Part shown: positions 1 to 7,283 of the stretch, one piece after another
How positions within the stretch are numbered: position 1 is the first letter of the stretch
Layout of the letters: the number at the start of each line of letters is the position of its first letter
DNA from: Candidatus Thorarchaeota archaeon
GTDB lineage: Archaea; Asgardarchaeota; Thorarchaeia; Thorarchaeales; Thorarchaeaceae
Length of the DNA stretch: 32,895 nucleotides
Direction: 5' to 3'
Assembly (NCBI GenBank): GCA_016840385.1
Contig: JAEOSL010000026.1
Location: 1 to 32,895 of the forward strand
Notes under the pieces: generated by a model
What the model was told of the DNA's origin: nothing
The model's input: the letters and a program-made list of their open reading frames with translations, nothing else
Database searches by the model: none
Position numbers and translations under genes: made by a program

Positions 1-1274
1 TCCTGTTTGACCATCTTCCCATTGATGATGACATCTCGCACTTCTGCACCTGTTGCATTGTACACTAAATTGGGAATCACATTCTTCACCGTGCCTGAAA
101 GGACTGGGACAAGATTCGGAACATCGGGTTTTAGAATAATGAGGTCAGCCTTCTTACCCACCTCTATGGAACCTATAGTCTTGTCGAGACCATGACAACG
201 AGCTGCATCGATAGTAACCATCCTGAAGACTTGTTCAGCAGGCAACACAGTGGGGTCTCCATGCTTGACTTTGTTTAGAATCGCAGCATACCTCATCTGA
301 ACGAACATGTTACTTCCATCGGGTGGACCTTGGTCGGATCCTAATGCTGCTACTCCACCAGCCTGTATGAAGGAGTGCAAAGGAGGGACAACGCCATCAA
401 TCAATCCGATTGAACCGGGACACCCAACCATTCTTCCTCCATTCTGGGCAAGGGTTTGGAGTTCCTCTTCAGAAGCATCATGACAGTGAACCGCGATGAG
501 GTTGGAATCTATGAAATCGATGCTCTTCAGGTATTCAATTGTTGATTTTCCATAGCGACCTTCCATTTGCTTACGCTCTCGATTGCCCTGCGCAATGTGC
601 ATATGAATAGACACACCATCGTCGACGGCTTTCTCTTTCACCTTGAGCAGGAGCTCAGAACTCATCATATCTGCAGCCTGAGGGCCGTAGAGACATGTGA
701 TTCGACCATCAAGTTTCCCGTGCCAATCTTTAACAAGTTTGATTCCATCCTTGAGCTTCTTCTCTCCTGCACCTGAATCAAACTCGTACAGTTCCTCAGA
801 ACTTCTCTTTGCTTGTCCAAATTCGTTTATCGTAGTGCACACATTTGCGCGGACTCCACTTGGTTTGTGGACCTCTTCGATGATTTTGTCCATGTTGGAA
901 GCATAGTCACAGAATGTTGTGGTTCCAGACTTCAGAGCTTCGAGGACACAGAGCTTGGCTCCAATAATCCAATCATCCGGAGTCATGTTGCGAATAATTG
1001 GTCCTAACGTCTTATGCATCCAATCCTTCTCTGGGACATCTTGTGCCAGTCCTCTCAATAAACTCTCAGGCGTGTGAATGTGGGAATCAATGAGTCCGGG
1101 AAGTAATATTCCACCAGCTGCATCGATGACCAAATCTGCAGACATTGAGGCGGAGCCAGATCCAATACCCGAGATTTTGTCACCATCAATCTCGATGTAA
1201 CCGGGTTCATAGATCTTGATTTGGTCTTGTTTCGGAGTTACAATTAGTGCATTCTTGATAAAGATAGAAGTCAT
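1..1274 (-). CDS. Amidohydrolase, TRZ/ATZ (SAH/MTA deaminase-like) family, 3' end cut by window
   Basis: Metal-dependent hydrolase of the amidohydrolase superfamily, closest by motif to the chlorohydrolase/SAH deaminase group, which deaminates purine- or triazine-like substrates. The open frame runs from an ATG at 1274 to the window edge with no stop (about 424 codons). Visible motifs: an N-terminal beta-sandwich start, then DSHIHTPESLLRG (metal HxH followed by the family's LLRG), SGTTTF, HMHIAQG and HCHDASEEE (metal histidines), GSDQGPPDGS (catalytic Asp) and a C-terminal KADLIILKP segment returning to the beta-sandwich. A GGTGAGG Shine-Dalgarno sits just before the ATG, inside a 58-bp repeat. 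Only the last few residues should be missing. Family is sure; substrate is not. Confidence 0.9.
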   Translation of the reverse strand, partial: MTSIFIKNALIVTPKQDQIKIYEPGYIEIDGDKISGIGSGSASMSADLVIDAAGGILLPGLIDSHIHTPESLLRGLAQDVPEKDWMHKTLGPIIRNMTPDDWIIGAKLCVLEALKSGTTTFCDYASNMDKIIEEVHKPSGVRANVCTTINEFGQAKRSSEELYEFDSGAGEKKLKDGIKLVKDWHGKLDGRITCLYGPQAADMMSSELLLKVKEKAVDDGVSIHMHIAQGNRERKQMEGRYGKSTIEYLKSIDFIDSNLIAVHCHDASEEELQTLAQNGGRMVGCPGSIGLIDGVVPPLHSFIQAGGVAALGSDQGPPDGSNMFVQMRYAAILNKVKHGDPTVLPAEQVFRMVTIDAARCHGLDKTIGSIEVGKKADLIILKPDVPNLVPVLSGTVKNVIPNLVYNATGAEVRDVIINGKMVKQ

Positions 1275-1275
1275 A

Positions 1276-1333
1276 TTCCTCACCAGCGTGTGCGATTAAC
1301 TCAACATCTCCCCATTTATTGCCTTTGATTTTC
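1276..1333. repeat. 58-bp dispersed repeat, copy 1
   Basis: Matches 5072-5129 at 52 of 58 positions without gaps and in the same orientation. Read on the minus strand, its end carries GGTGAGG, which serves as the Shine-Dalgarno for the amidohydrolase ATG at 1274. One minus-strand frame translates as KGNKWGDVELIAHAGEE within an open frame starting at an ATG near 1371, out of phase with the amidohydrolase. Confidence 0.8.
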
Positions 1334-1415
1334 AGAATTACAATCTCGATAACTCCTGAATCTAGATGCATAGAAATGTAATTGTGATGATTTATTGTAG
1401 GTTCACGTTCTGTTA

Positions 1416-1898
1416 TTATTTTCTAGATTTTATCAATTTCTGAAAAAGCATACCCGCAATTACGAATGCTACCAATAGCATCCCGGGTAAGAGGAGCGGC
1501 CATTGCGGAATGACTGAAGTTATACTCAATCGAACCTCGGCTGTATCATTCGTATCTGTCATTAGTAATACGCCATACAGACTTGGTTCAGGAAATTCAA
1601 TCAATAGAGAGAGAGTAGAAGATGTGTTTCCCCTGAATATTGGAGTGGTATTATCCAAACTTCCCTCACGAATGGAAGTAATCAAATCATCTTTGTTGAG
1701 AACAAATACGCTGTATTCCATAATATCCAAACCAATAATTTCAGTATGGATGCTTGTTGTTCCAGTACCCTTGAAGAGAATACCTTGGTAAGATCGGCTC
1801 GATATCTCAATCGTCGAGAAAACTGGAGGAAATACAAGGGTAGAACCTGCCATAAGAACCAATCCAATGACTAGAATAAGTTTCGACCATCTCATCAT
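1416..1898 (-). CDS. Membrane-anchored extracellular protein of the ABC operon
   Basis: 160-residue protein that I do not recognise by family. It has an N-terminal hydrophobic helix (about residues 6-27), an outside domain of roughly 100 residues with several N-glycosylation-type sequons, a second hydrophobic helix (about 131-153) and a short basic tail KLIKSRK, so both ends are membrane-bound with the middle outside. It is the last gene of a minus-strand operon, 10 bp after the permease, with a GGTGA Shine-Dalgarno before two adjacent ATGs. The same architecture is seen in the repaired product of 3632-4107, so the two may be paired accessory subunits of the ABC transporter. Function unknown. 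Confidence 0.75.
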   Translation of the reverse strand: MMRWSKLILVIGLVLMAGSTLVFPPVFSTIEISSRSYQGILFKGTGTTSIHTEIIGLDIMEYSVFVLNKDDLITSIREGSLDNTTPIFRGNTSSTLSLLIEFPEPSLYGVLLMTDTNDTAEVRLSITSVIPQWPLLLPGMLLVAFVIAGMLFQKLIKSRK

Positions 1899-1908
1899 TA
1901 ATCACCTT

Positions 1909-2745
1909 TCAAATTTCAGTTCTCTCAAAAATCATGAATGCTAAAAAAAATATCACCAAAGCTAATCCCAGGGATCCCATCAAAATGAACGGAATCTCAC
2001 CAATAGAAGAAGCTCCCTCCATCATCACCAAAGAAGCTGCCGTATTGCGTAAGGGATCTAGAATCAATAGAATTCCCTCTCGGATTGAACTTAGTGAAAT
2101 CAATAGTTGGAGAACGTACCAGAATCCAACACCTCCTACAGCAGATACAGACACTCGTTTGAAGGCGATTGACATAATAGTTCCAAACGAAACAAGAAGT
2201 ACGATATACGTGAGGGTAGATAGAATCAACAGAAGCAATTCGATGTTACTTACACCTACAGGCACGAAAAGGAATATTGAGATGAGAATACCCGCTATTG
2301 AAGCAATTGATGGTATTATAATCGCCATTATAACTTTAATACTAAGATATGATCTCCTTCTTATTGGATATGATAGCATAGTCTTCAAAGTATTATCCTC
2401 CATGCAGCCAGCTATAGCAATCGCGGCTATAATAGGTATTAGAAGTGTTAATGGATGGGCAATTCCTATAAACAAACTATACATAGAAAGATATGGAAAT
2501 GTAGAAACATAATCAGAGATATTCTGAGAAGGAGCTGTACCATCCCAAGTGGGATATCGTCCAATGTTTATTGAATAACTCATCATAGAACCAATCGAGG
2601 ATGCCAATACTACAAAGAGAATGAACGCCACTACAATCTCAAGTACTGGAAAACGGTAAACGCTTTCAATTTCCAATTCAATATATGTTCTAATTCGGGT
2701 TCTCGTTTCATACCCCTCCCATGACAGCTTCGTATGCTTCTTCAA
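1909..2745 (-). CDS. ABC-2 type transporter permease
   Basis: 278-residue integral membrane protein with six predicted helices (near residues 33-55, 86-117, 128-157, 168-197, 203-220 and 249-272). The size, helix count and N-terminal cytoplasmic segment fit the ABC-2 permease family (BcrB/NatB-like). It overlaps the end of the ATPase gene by 38 bp and is followed 10 bp later by a membrane-anchored protein. The only start that keeps the full first helix with its cytoplasmic lead is a TTG at 2745 with no clear Shine-Dalgarno, so translational coupling to the ATPase is likely. It should form the membrane pore for the ATPase at 2708-3622. Substrate is unknown; peptide or antibiotic export/immunity is typical of this pairing. 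Confidence 0.85.
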   Translation of the reverse strand: MKKHTKLSWEGYETRTRIRTYIELEIESVYRFPVLEIVVAFILFVVLASSIGSMMSYSINIGRYPTWDGTAPSQNISDYVSTFPYLSMYSLFIGIAHPLTLLIPIIAAIAIAGCMEDNTLKTMLSYPIRRRSYLSIKVIMAIIIPSIASIAGILISIFLFVPVGVSNIELLLLILSTLTYIVLLVSFGTIMSIAFKRVSVSAVGGVGFWYVLQLLISLSSIREGILLILDPLRNTAASLVMMEGASSIGEIPFILMGSLGLALVIFFLAFMIFERTEI

Positions 2746-3622
2746 GCGTTGTCGATGGTTCTATTGCAAGAATTTTAACATCTTCCGTCTCATGCAAGTT
2801 CCAAATTTGTTCTTGGAAATCATCTCCAACTTCTTCTTCCGTTCTTATTGTTGCTTGTAGACTCCCAGAAACTCTGGCATAGATTACTCCTGGGATTTTT
2901 TTGGCCATTATTATAAACTTCTGAGGAGATGATGTTCTTACCCTCCAGAAACCTTGAGTATACCTGAATAAAATATCTGAAATAGAACCTGAGTCTAGAA
3001 TCCTTCCAGCCTTAATAAATGCTAAAGAGTGGCATACTCTTTCGAGCTCAGAAAGAATGTGGGAGGATATGAAGAATGAAATGTCATTCTTGGAACTCAA
3101 TTCCACAATAAGATCAATTATTTCTCGTCGACCTTGAACATCAAGATTAGCGGTTGGCTCATCAAGAAAAACAAGTTCTGGATTTCCGGCCAATGCTTGA
3201 GCAAAACCTAATCTTTGATGCATACCAGCAGACAATTTACCAATTCCTTTGTTACTAGCATATGCCAAACCAACAGAATCAAGGAGTTCGTCAGCGGATT
3301 CAGTGCCTCCATAAATACTTACAACCTTTTCCAAGTATGATTTAACATTCATGGATCGAGGATAAGAAGGTCGCTCGTGGAGGATTCCAATTCGGTTTCG
3401 TATCTCAAATGATTGATTCGCGATATCCAGACCCAATACTTTTGCTTGTCCGCTTGTTGGGTTTGTTAGTCCAAGAAGTATTCTAATCAGTGTTGTCTTC
3501 CCAGATCCGTTTGGTCCAACAAGTCCAAACACACCGGGCTTAACGGATAAGTTAAAGCCATCAAGCGCGTTAACCTCTGGGTAACTCTTGCAAAGATTCA
3601 TTACTTCTATTATTGAGTCCAT
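2708..3622 (-). CDS. ABC transporter ATP-binding protein
   Basis: 304-residue ATPase powering the neighbouring ABC-2 permease. Visible motifs: Walker A GPNGSGKTT (about 36-44), signature LSAGMHQRLGFAQAL (about 129-143), Walker B LVFLDEP (about 149-155), then FISSHILSELE containing the switch His. After the roughly 220-residue nucleotide-binding domain comes an extra 80-residue alpha/beta domain, as in BcrA/NatA-type exporters. The ATG at 3622 lies 9 bp after the stop of the repaired upstream gene (3632), and AAAGGT overlaps that stop as the ribosome site. Operon position between a secreted protein and a permease favours export or self-protection over uptake; no solute-binding protein is encoded nearby. 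Confidence 0.92.
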   Translation of the reverse strand: MDSIIEVMNLCKSYPEVNALDGFNLSVKPGVFGLVGPNGSGKTTLIRILLGLTNPTSGQAKVLGLDIANQSFEIRNRIGILHERPSYPRSMNVKSYLEKVVSIYGGTESADELLDSVGLAYASNKGIGKLSAGMHQRLGFAQALAGNPELVFLDEPTANLDVQGRREIIDLIVELSSKNDISFFISSHILSELERVCHSLAFIKAGRILDSGSISDILFRYTQGFWRVRTSSPQKFIIMAKKIPGVIYARVSGSLQATIRTEEEVGDDFQEQIWNLHETEDVKILAIEPSTTLEEAYEAVMGGV

Positions 3623-3631
3623 GTTCTACCT

Positions 3632-4107
3632 TTACCCCCGCTTTTTCTTTTGTAGTTTCCTGCGTCTTTCTTTCAGAATCTGTTTTTTGCTCCGTCTATT
3701 CTGATACCTAAATTTTATCATCAAACCTGTAAACACAACTCCACCGCTAAAGATGAAAATCCCAATAATCCAAGTAGAGTCACTTTGTGGGTATATTCCA
3801 TTCGTATTGTTATCAAATCTTCAATAGTAAGTGAAATATCTGTTAGAACAAAATCATCCGATTGAACAGATATGGCGTCAATTCGGAATGTCCCATTTTG
3901 GAAACCCGGAGTTTCTGCAGGCGTATCAATGCGAGAGGAATTCAGAAACTCAAGGTGTCTGAATTGAATTTTGTATTCAAAATAGGTTCCTTCTGGAAAA
4001 GTCCAATTTACAGCCAATGTTGTATATTGATCAGTGGTGGAGAGAGGTGTAGCAATAACAAAAAAAATAATGATTGCATAAACAAAATGATTGCGTAATA
4101 GTTGCAT
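3632..4107 (-). pseudogene. Membrane-anchored secreted protein, frameshifted
   Basis: The frame beginning at ATG 4107 gives a signal-like N-terminal helix and an outside domain but ends early at 3721 (128 residues) after an unlikely tail. From about 3820 a different frame is open down to a TAA at 3632 and encodes what is missing: IYPQSDSTW, a hydrophobic helix IIGIFIFSGGVVFTGL, and a very basic tail (RRSKKQILKERRRKL). Joining the frames near 3815-3824 gives a protein of about 157 residues with the same layout as the 160-residue product of 1416-1898. A one-base indel, real or from assembly, is the simplest reading. The repaired gene ends 9 bp before the ATPase start, restoring tight operon spacing. 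Confidence 0.75.
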
Positions 4108-4137
4108 TATGTTTCCCCTCTCCTATTCTATAGATAC

Positions 4138-4578
4138 CTAGTAGTATTGATAGTTCCAGCTTCCACTACCATAGACCCAAATATAGCATGAATGATGCCA
4201 TTGTGCGATTGGGATCCATCCCCAAGGTGTTAGAATGCCATAACCATTATCCCACTCACAGAAACCACGAGCGTACTCGTTGCTACTGCCAGTGTACCTA
4301 ATCACAGACTTGTCGATATTGATGTAGTAATGTCCAATAGCTGCAAAAATTGATACTGCATCATATGCATCATCTAGGATATATTTTCCACCTGTATAAG
4401 TGGAATCTACTTCAACATAATAATCCAGGGAGCCCATAAGCCAACCAGTTGGCCAGTCTCTCATCTCATGACGAAAATGACCTGTGGTATGTATTCCACT
4501 CACTGTTGATGTTAGCGCAACCCCAAGAAGAGCTACTGCCACTAGGCTAATCGCTAATGCCCTATATACATTTTTCAT
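4138..4578 (-). CDS. Small secreted Trp/Tyr-rich protein heading the ABC operon
   Basis: 146-residue protein, not recognised. It has a clear signal peptide (basic MKNVYR, hydrophobic stretch to about residue 25, likely cut after VSG), leaving a mature chain of about 118 residues. The mature part is rich in Trp, Tyr and Gly, has just two Cys (FCEWD and HSCYIW) that could form one disulfide, and ends in GSGSWNYQYY. There is no membrane anchor, so release is expected. It is the first gene of a minus-strand operon with two membrane-anchored proteins and an ABC exporter. By layout it could be a secreted antimicrobial protein, a signal or a surface-associated cargo; this is inference, not homology. 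Confidence 0.75.
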   Translation of the reverse strand: MKNVYRALAISLVAVALLGVALTSTVSGIHTTGHFRHEMRDWPTGWLMGSLDYYVEVDSTYTGGKYILDDAYDAVSIFAAIGHYYINIDKSVIRYTGSSNEYARGFCEWDNGYGILTPWGWIPIAQWHHSCYIWVYGSGSWNYQYY

Positions 4579-4584
4579 TAATAG

Positions 4585-4599
4585 TTTTCTACTAGAAAA
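4585..4599. promoter_or_regulatory. 15-bp palindrome before the secreted-protein gene
   Basis: TTTTCTA-C-TAGAAAA is a perfect inverted repeat with 7-bp arms and one central base, ending 7 bp before the ATG at 4578. In that place it would block initiation or early elongation, so it is a candidate repressor operator for the operon. No regulator gene is adjacent. Confidence 0.45.
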
Positions 4600-4951
4600 A
4601 AGTAGATATGAGGCACTGAAACTGTTTCAAAGATATTTATGGAATGTAGTATAATAATTGTTCTAGTAATTTCAAACCCCACCACGAAACTTTTCTCCAA
4701 ATTCGATATTAATTCGTACTCATATATAGATATCGGTGCATAAGCTACAAAATCACGATATCCAAGATTAGAGTCGAACTTGAGGAAGAGAAGGAGAAAG
4801 AGGGTGGGAAGTGGGAACTGAACAGGATGACCACGTCTGAATCTGGAGTCAGGGACCATATTGCAAAAGCTCATACTGGTCTGTATAGATAACTGACTCG
4901 ATATTATTCCATATTTCTCTTTTGTAAATGCATATATTGCCAGAAATAGGT

Positions 4952-5050
4952 GAGGTCAGCAATAATACCTCGAAATTAGTGAATCACATCGAGATAGGTT
5001 TGCTCAATCGTCATCACTGGAATTGAGCAGACTGACCTCTTGTGAAACCT
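4952..5050. repeat. Nested inverted repeats, possible structured RNA or multi-site operator
   Basis: GAGGTCAG (4952-4959) pairs with CTGACCTC (5032-5039). Inside it TGCTCAAT (5001-5008) pairs with ATTGAGCA (5022-5029), leaving a 13-nt loop and only 2 nt between the two 3' arms. AGGTTT (4996-5001) and AAACCT (5045-5050) can pair across the outer stem. Each arm alone could be chance; the nesting is what draws attention. Confidence 0.3.
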
Positions 5051-5071
5051 AACACCAGTTTGAGATCATTT

Positions 5072-5129
5072 TTCCTCACCAGCGTGTGAGAAGGACTCAA
5101 CATCTCCCCTATTATTGCCTTTGATTTTC
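5072..5129. repeat. 58-bp dispersed repeat, copy 2
   Basis: It is 52/58 identical to 1276-1333. On the minus strand it again ends in GGTGAGG followed 5 bases later by an ATG, but here that ATG opens only six codons before a TAG. The translated frame that is open in copy 1 reads KGNNRGDVESFSHAGEEK and stops at once. It looks like a stranded leader or gene fragment. Confidence 0.8.
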
Positions 5130-5151
5130 CCTGTCGCAAGAATTCAGGAAA

Positions 5152-5159
5152 TTTATATG
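5152..5159 (+). promoter_or_regulatory. TATA-like box of the secreted propeller gene
   Basis: TTTATATG centred about 26 bp before the expected transcription start near 5181, with the Shine-Dalgarno GAGGG at 5182-5186 and the ATG at 5194. Spacing is what archaeal TBP promoters use. Confidence 0.45.
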
Positions 5160-5193
5160 TTGAATCTGAGTCAGGTTAACAGAGGGTTTGGTA

Positions 5194-7248
5194 ATGGGTA
5201 AATATCGAAGTTGTGTATTAGTTTGTTTCTTTGTGGTGTTACTAGCGGGGCAGATAGGCGTAGCTTCCGATATTGCTACTATTGAAACAAATAACAAAGC
5301 GAGCACTACACCATCACGTACCGCAATAGTTGACTACGTGGTGGATCCAGATTTCTCCACTGAACCGGAAGTAGTGAGAGAAGGAACCTCTGATGAATTT
5401 TCATCCAGTTATCATCAGGCTATCGATGAGAATGATTTCAACTACGTAGAACTCACATGGAATCATACTGCTGGTACATCTCTCAATTTCACAGATGAGC
5501 CAGATGACGGTCTACCCGATTGTTTTGATTTCATCTACATGTATCAAGAATTTGAGTGGCAGTATAATGAAATACCAAATGATGTAGAATTCATGATTAA
5601 TTACTCACCGATGTTCACTGGCTCATTTTACACTGAAGGTGAAGGACCATTTATGTTCACTACTATGGCTTGGCTGATCGATTCATCAGGAAACTGGATG
5701 CATATATTTCAGTCATCCCCGAGCTTTGATACGACATTCCGAGATAGACGAGTTCAGTTTGATTATTTTACCATGTGGGATGTATTTCAGGGGATGATAG
5801 AAAATGCGACGGGTTATCAAGAAGATCCTGAAGACGCTGTTAAGATAGCTATTGGACTTGCACCTACAATTCAATTCCATGATGATATTAATTCCGAAGA
5901 TGACCCTTGGGAGTATTACAATGGATCAGTTAGTATCAGAGTTAAAGGTCTGGGACTTTATGGAATCATCGAGGAAGATCCTCATCCATCCTCAATTCTC
6001 TCACCGTTATACAATAGCACGTGGACACATTCAGTTCGAGAGGTTTTCCCAGAGGTTCCTAAGGAATTTGAGAATTCCACAAATTGGTTTGAAGACATGA
6101 CAGTAGCACCAGATGGATCAATCTATGTGCTAGCTCTTGCTAGGTCAAGTTATGACTACTATTCTGCTGAACGAAAATATTTCTCCTATCACTATCTGCT
6201 GAAGTATAATTCTGAGCTCAATTTAGTTTGGGCAAGGCACAATCAAAATGACACATACGGTCATGGAATAACCTTTCATGATGGATATATTTTTACAACT
6301 GGTTCTATCCGAAATAGAGAAACGAGTGAAGGACCATCCTCTCTTGATGTTTTAGTCACAAAGTGGTCTCCGTATGGTGATGTTGTATGGGAAACGCAAT
6401 GGGGAGGATTTGATACGGAAGATGGACAGTCTATTGGTGTTTCTTTGGATGGGAGCATCTATGTGTGTGCACTTTACGAGAGTTACTATTCATCATCAGG
6501 ACTTTTGCAGTCACATCTCTTGAAATTTAGTCCATCTGGAACATTCTTGTGGAACAAAACCTTTGATACTCTTCATTTTAGCAGCAATTCGCAAATCGAG
6601 ATGAGACCTGACGGTATGTACAGTTGGGATGGCTCGTCGGTTGAGAAGCTGGATTTTAATGGAGAGGTCATCTGGAGTATTAACCAACGAGCACTAGCTG
6701 TCAATTATGATGATAGAGGAAACATCTTCATTGCAATCCATGGATATTATATCGGAGGTCCTGGTGAAGAATATCCACTCATCCTGAGTAAATGGAATAC
6801 CAATGGTGAGAAATTATGGCAATCAAACTACACGTATACATTGAACGATGGATGGCCATGGATGTTTGTATGCAGGTCAATTGATATTGCACCAGATGGA
6901 AGCATTATCGCTTTGCTTCATGGAAGCTACCGCATCAATGATTATCGCCTGGTAAAATTCGATCCTGAAGGTAATTTCCTCTGGGACACGATAGTAGAAG
7001 ATGAGCATTGGCCATACTACGGGCAACGTGAACCCAAATTAGAAATTGCTGATAACGGGATTGCCTATTTTGGTTTCACTCGTCTAGGTGATTTCAGGTA
7101 TGAAATAGCTGTATCAGCTTATGTTATCGGCCCCATCACGCCATATGCTCCTATTTTTGAAATATCACCGACACTGATCATTGTGGGAATTTCAGGAGCT
7201 GCTATTGGCATAGTTGCTGTCGTCATCTACAAACAGAAGTACCAATGA
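5194..7248 (+). CDS. Large secreted beta-propeller-like protein with C-terminal membrane anchor
   Basis: 684-residue surface protein with a signal peptide (hydrophobic run VLVCFFVVLLAG), an N-terminal beta-rich domain of about 260 residues with an acidic stretch, then repeated blades of the SBBP/delta-60 type: KWSPYGDVVWETQWGG, KFSPSGTFLWNKTF, KLDFNGEVIWSIN, KWNTNGEKLWQSNY and KFDPEGNFLWDT, each followed by an APDGSI- or SLDGSI-like turn. A hydrophobic helix near the C-terminus (LIIVGISGAAIGIVAVVIY) with a KQKYQ end anchors it outside. The ATG at 5194 is chosen over a TTG at 5188 because GAGGG lies 7 bases before it. Probable role is binding or adhesion at the cell surface; ligand unknown. 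The gene is convergent with the MFS gene. Confidence 0.85.
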   Translation: MGKYRSCVLVCFFVVLLAGQIGVASDIATIETNNKASTTPSRTAIVDYVVDPDFSTEPEVVREGTSDEFSSSYHQAIDENDFNYVELTWNHTAGTSLNFTDEPDDGLPDCFDFIYMYQEFEWQYNEIPNDVEFMINYSPMFTGSFYTEGEGPFMFTTMAWLIDSSGNWMHIFQSSPSFDTTFRDRRVQFDYFTMWDVFQGMIENATGYQEDPEDAVKIAIGLAPTIQFHDDINSEDDPWEYYNGSVSIRVKGLGLYGIIEEDPHPSSILSPLYNSTWTHSVREVFPEVPKEFENSTNWFEDMTVAPDGSIYVLALARSSYDYYSAERKYFSYHYLLKYNSELNLVWARHNQNDTYGHGITFHDGYIFTTGSIRNRETSEGPSSLDVLVTKWSPYGDVVWETQWGGFDTEDGQSIGVSLDGSIYVCALYESYYSSSGLLQSHLLKFSPSGTFLWNKTFDTLHFSSNSQIEMRPDGMYSWDGSSVEKLDFNGEVIWSINQRALAVNYDDRGNIFIAIHGYYIGGPGEEYPLILSKWNTNGEKLWQSNYTYTLNDGWPWMFVCRSIDIAPDGSIIALLHGSYRINDYRLVKFDPEGNFLWDTIVEDEHWPYYGQREPKLEIADNGIAYFGFTRLGDFRYEIAVSAYVIGPITPYAPIFEISPTLIIVGISGAAIGIVAVVIYKQKYQ

Positions 7249-7256
7249 AAAAGGGT

Positions 7257-7283
7257 GGAGTGATGGTGGCTAGCCATCACTCC
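7257..7283. terminator. Hairpin between convergent genes (10-bp stem, 7-nt loop)
   Basis: GGAGTGATGG (7257-7266) and CCATCACTCC (7274-7283) form a perfect 10-bp stem around a 7-nt loop, overlapping the stop codon of the MFS gene. Read on the minus strand the stem is followed by CTTTTT, so it resembles an intrinsic terminator for the MFS transcript. Confidence 0.6.

Larger units (their letters stand above)
4579..5193. other. 615-bp gene-free region with several ordered repeats
   Basis: This stretch lies between the divergent genes 4138-4578 (minus) and 5194-7248 (plus). It contains a 15-bp palindrome (4585-4599), a nested inverted-repeat structure (4952-5050), the second copy of the 58-bp repeat (5072-5129) and a TATA-like box (5152-5159). 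A 98-codon minus-strand open frame and a 64-codon one inside it lack protein-like composition and are not called. Confidence 0.6.

Noticed and set aside
4578..4874. 98-codon minus-strand open frame upstream of the secreted-protein gene
   Set aside because: No ribosome site at its start, patchy composition, and it runs across the palindrome and promoter region of the operon.
4996..5053. H/ACA-type guide RNA in the nested repeat region
   Set aside because: An ACA follows the AAACCT arm closely, but the internal loop is one-sided and no proper pseudouridylation pocket or K-turn can be drawn.
5112..5306. 64-codon minus-strand open frame over the start of the propeller gene
   Set aside because: Antisense to a clear signal peptide and overlapping the 58-bp repeat; no protein-like pattern.
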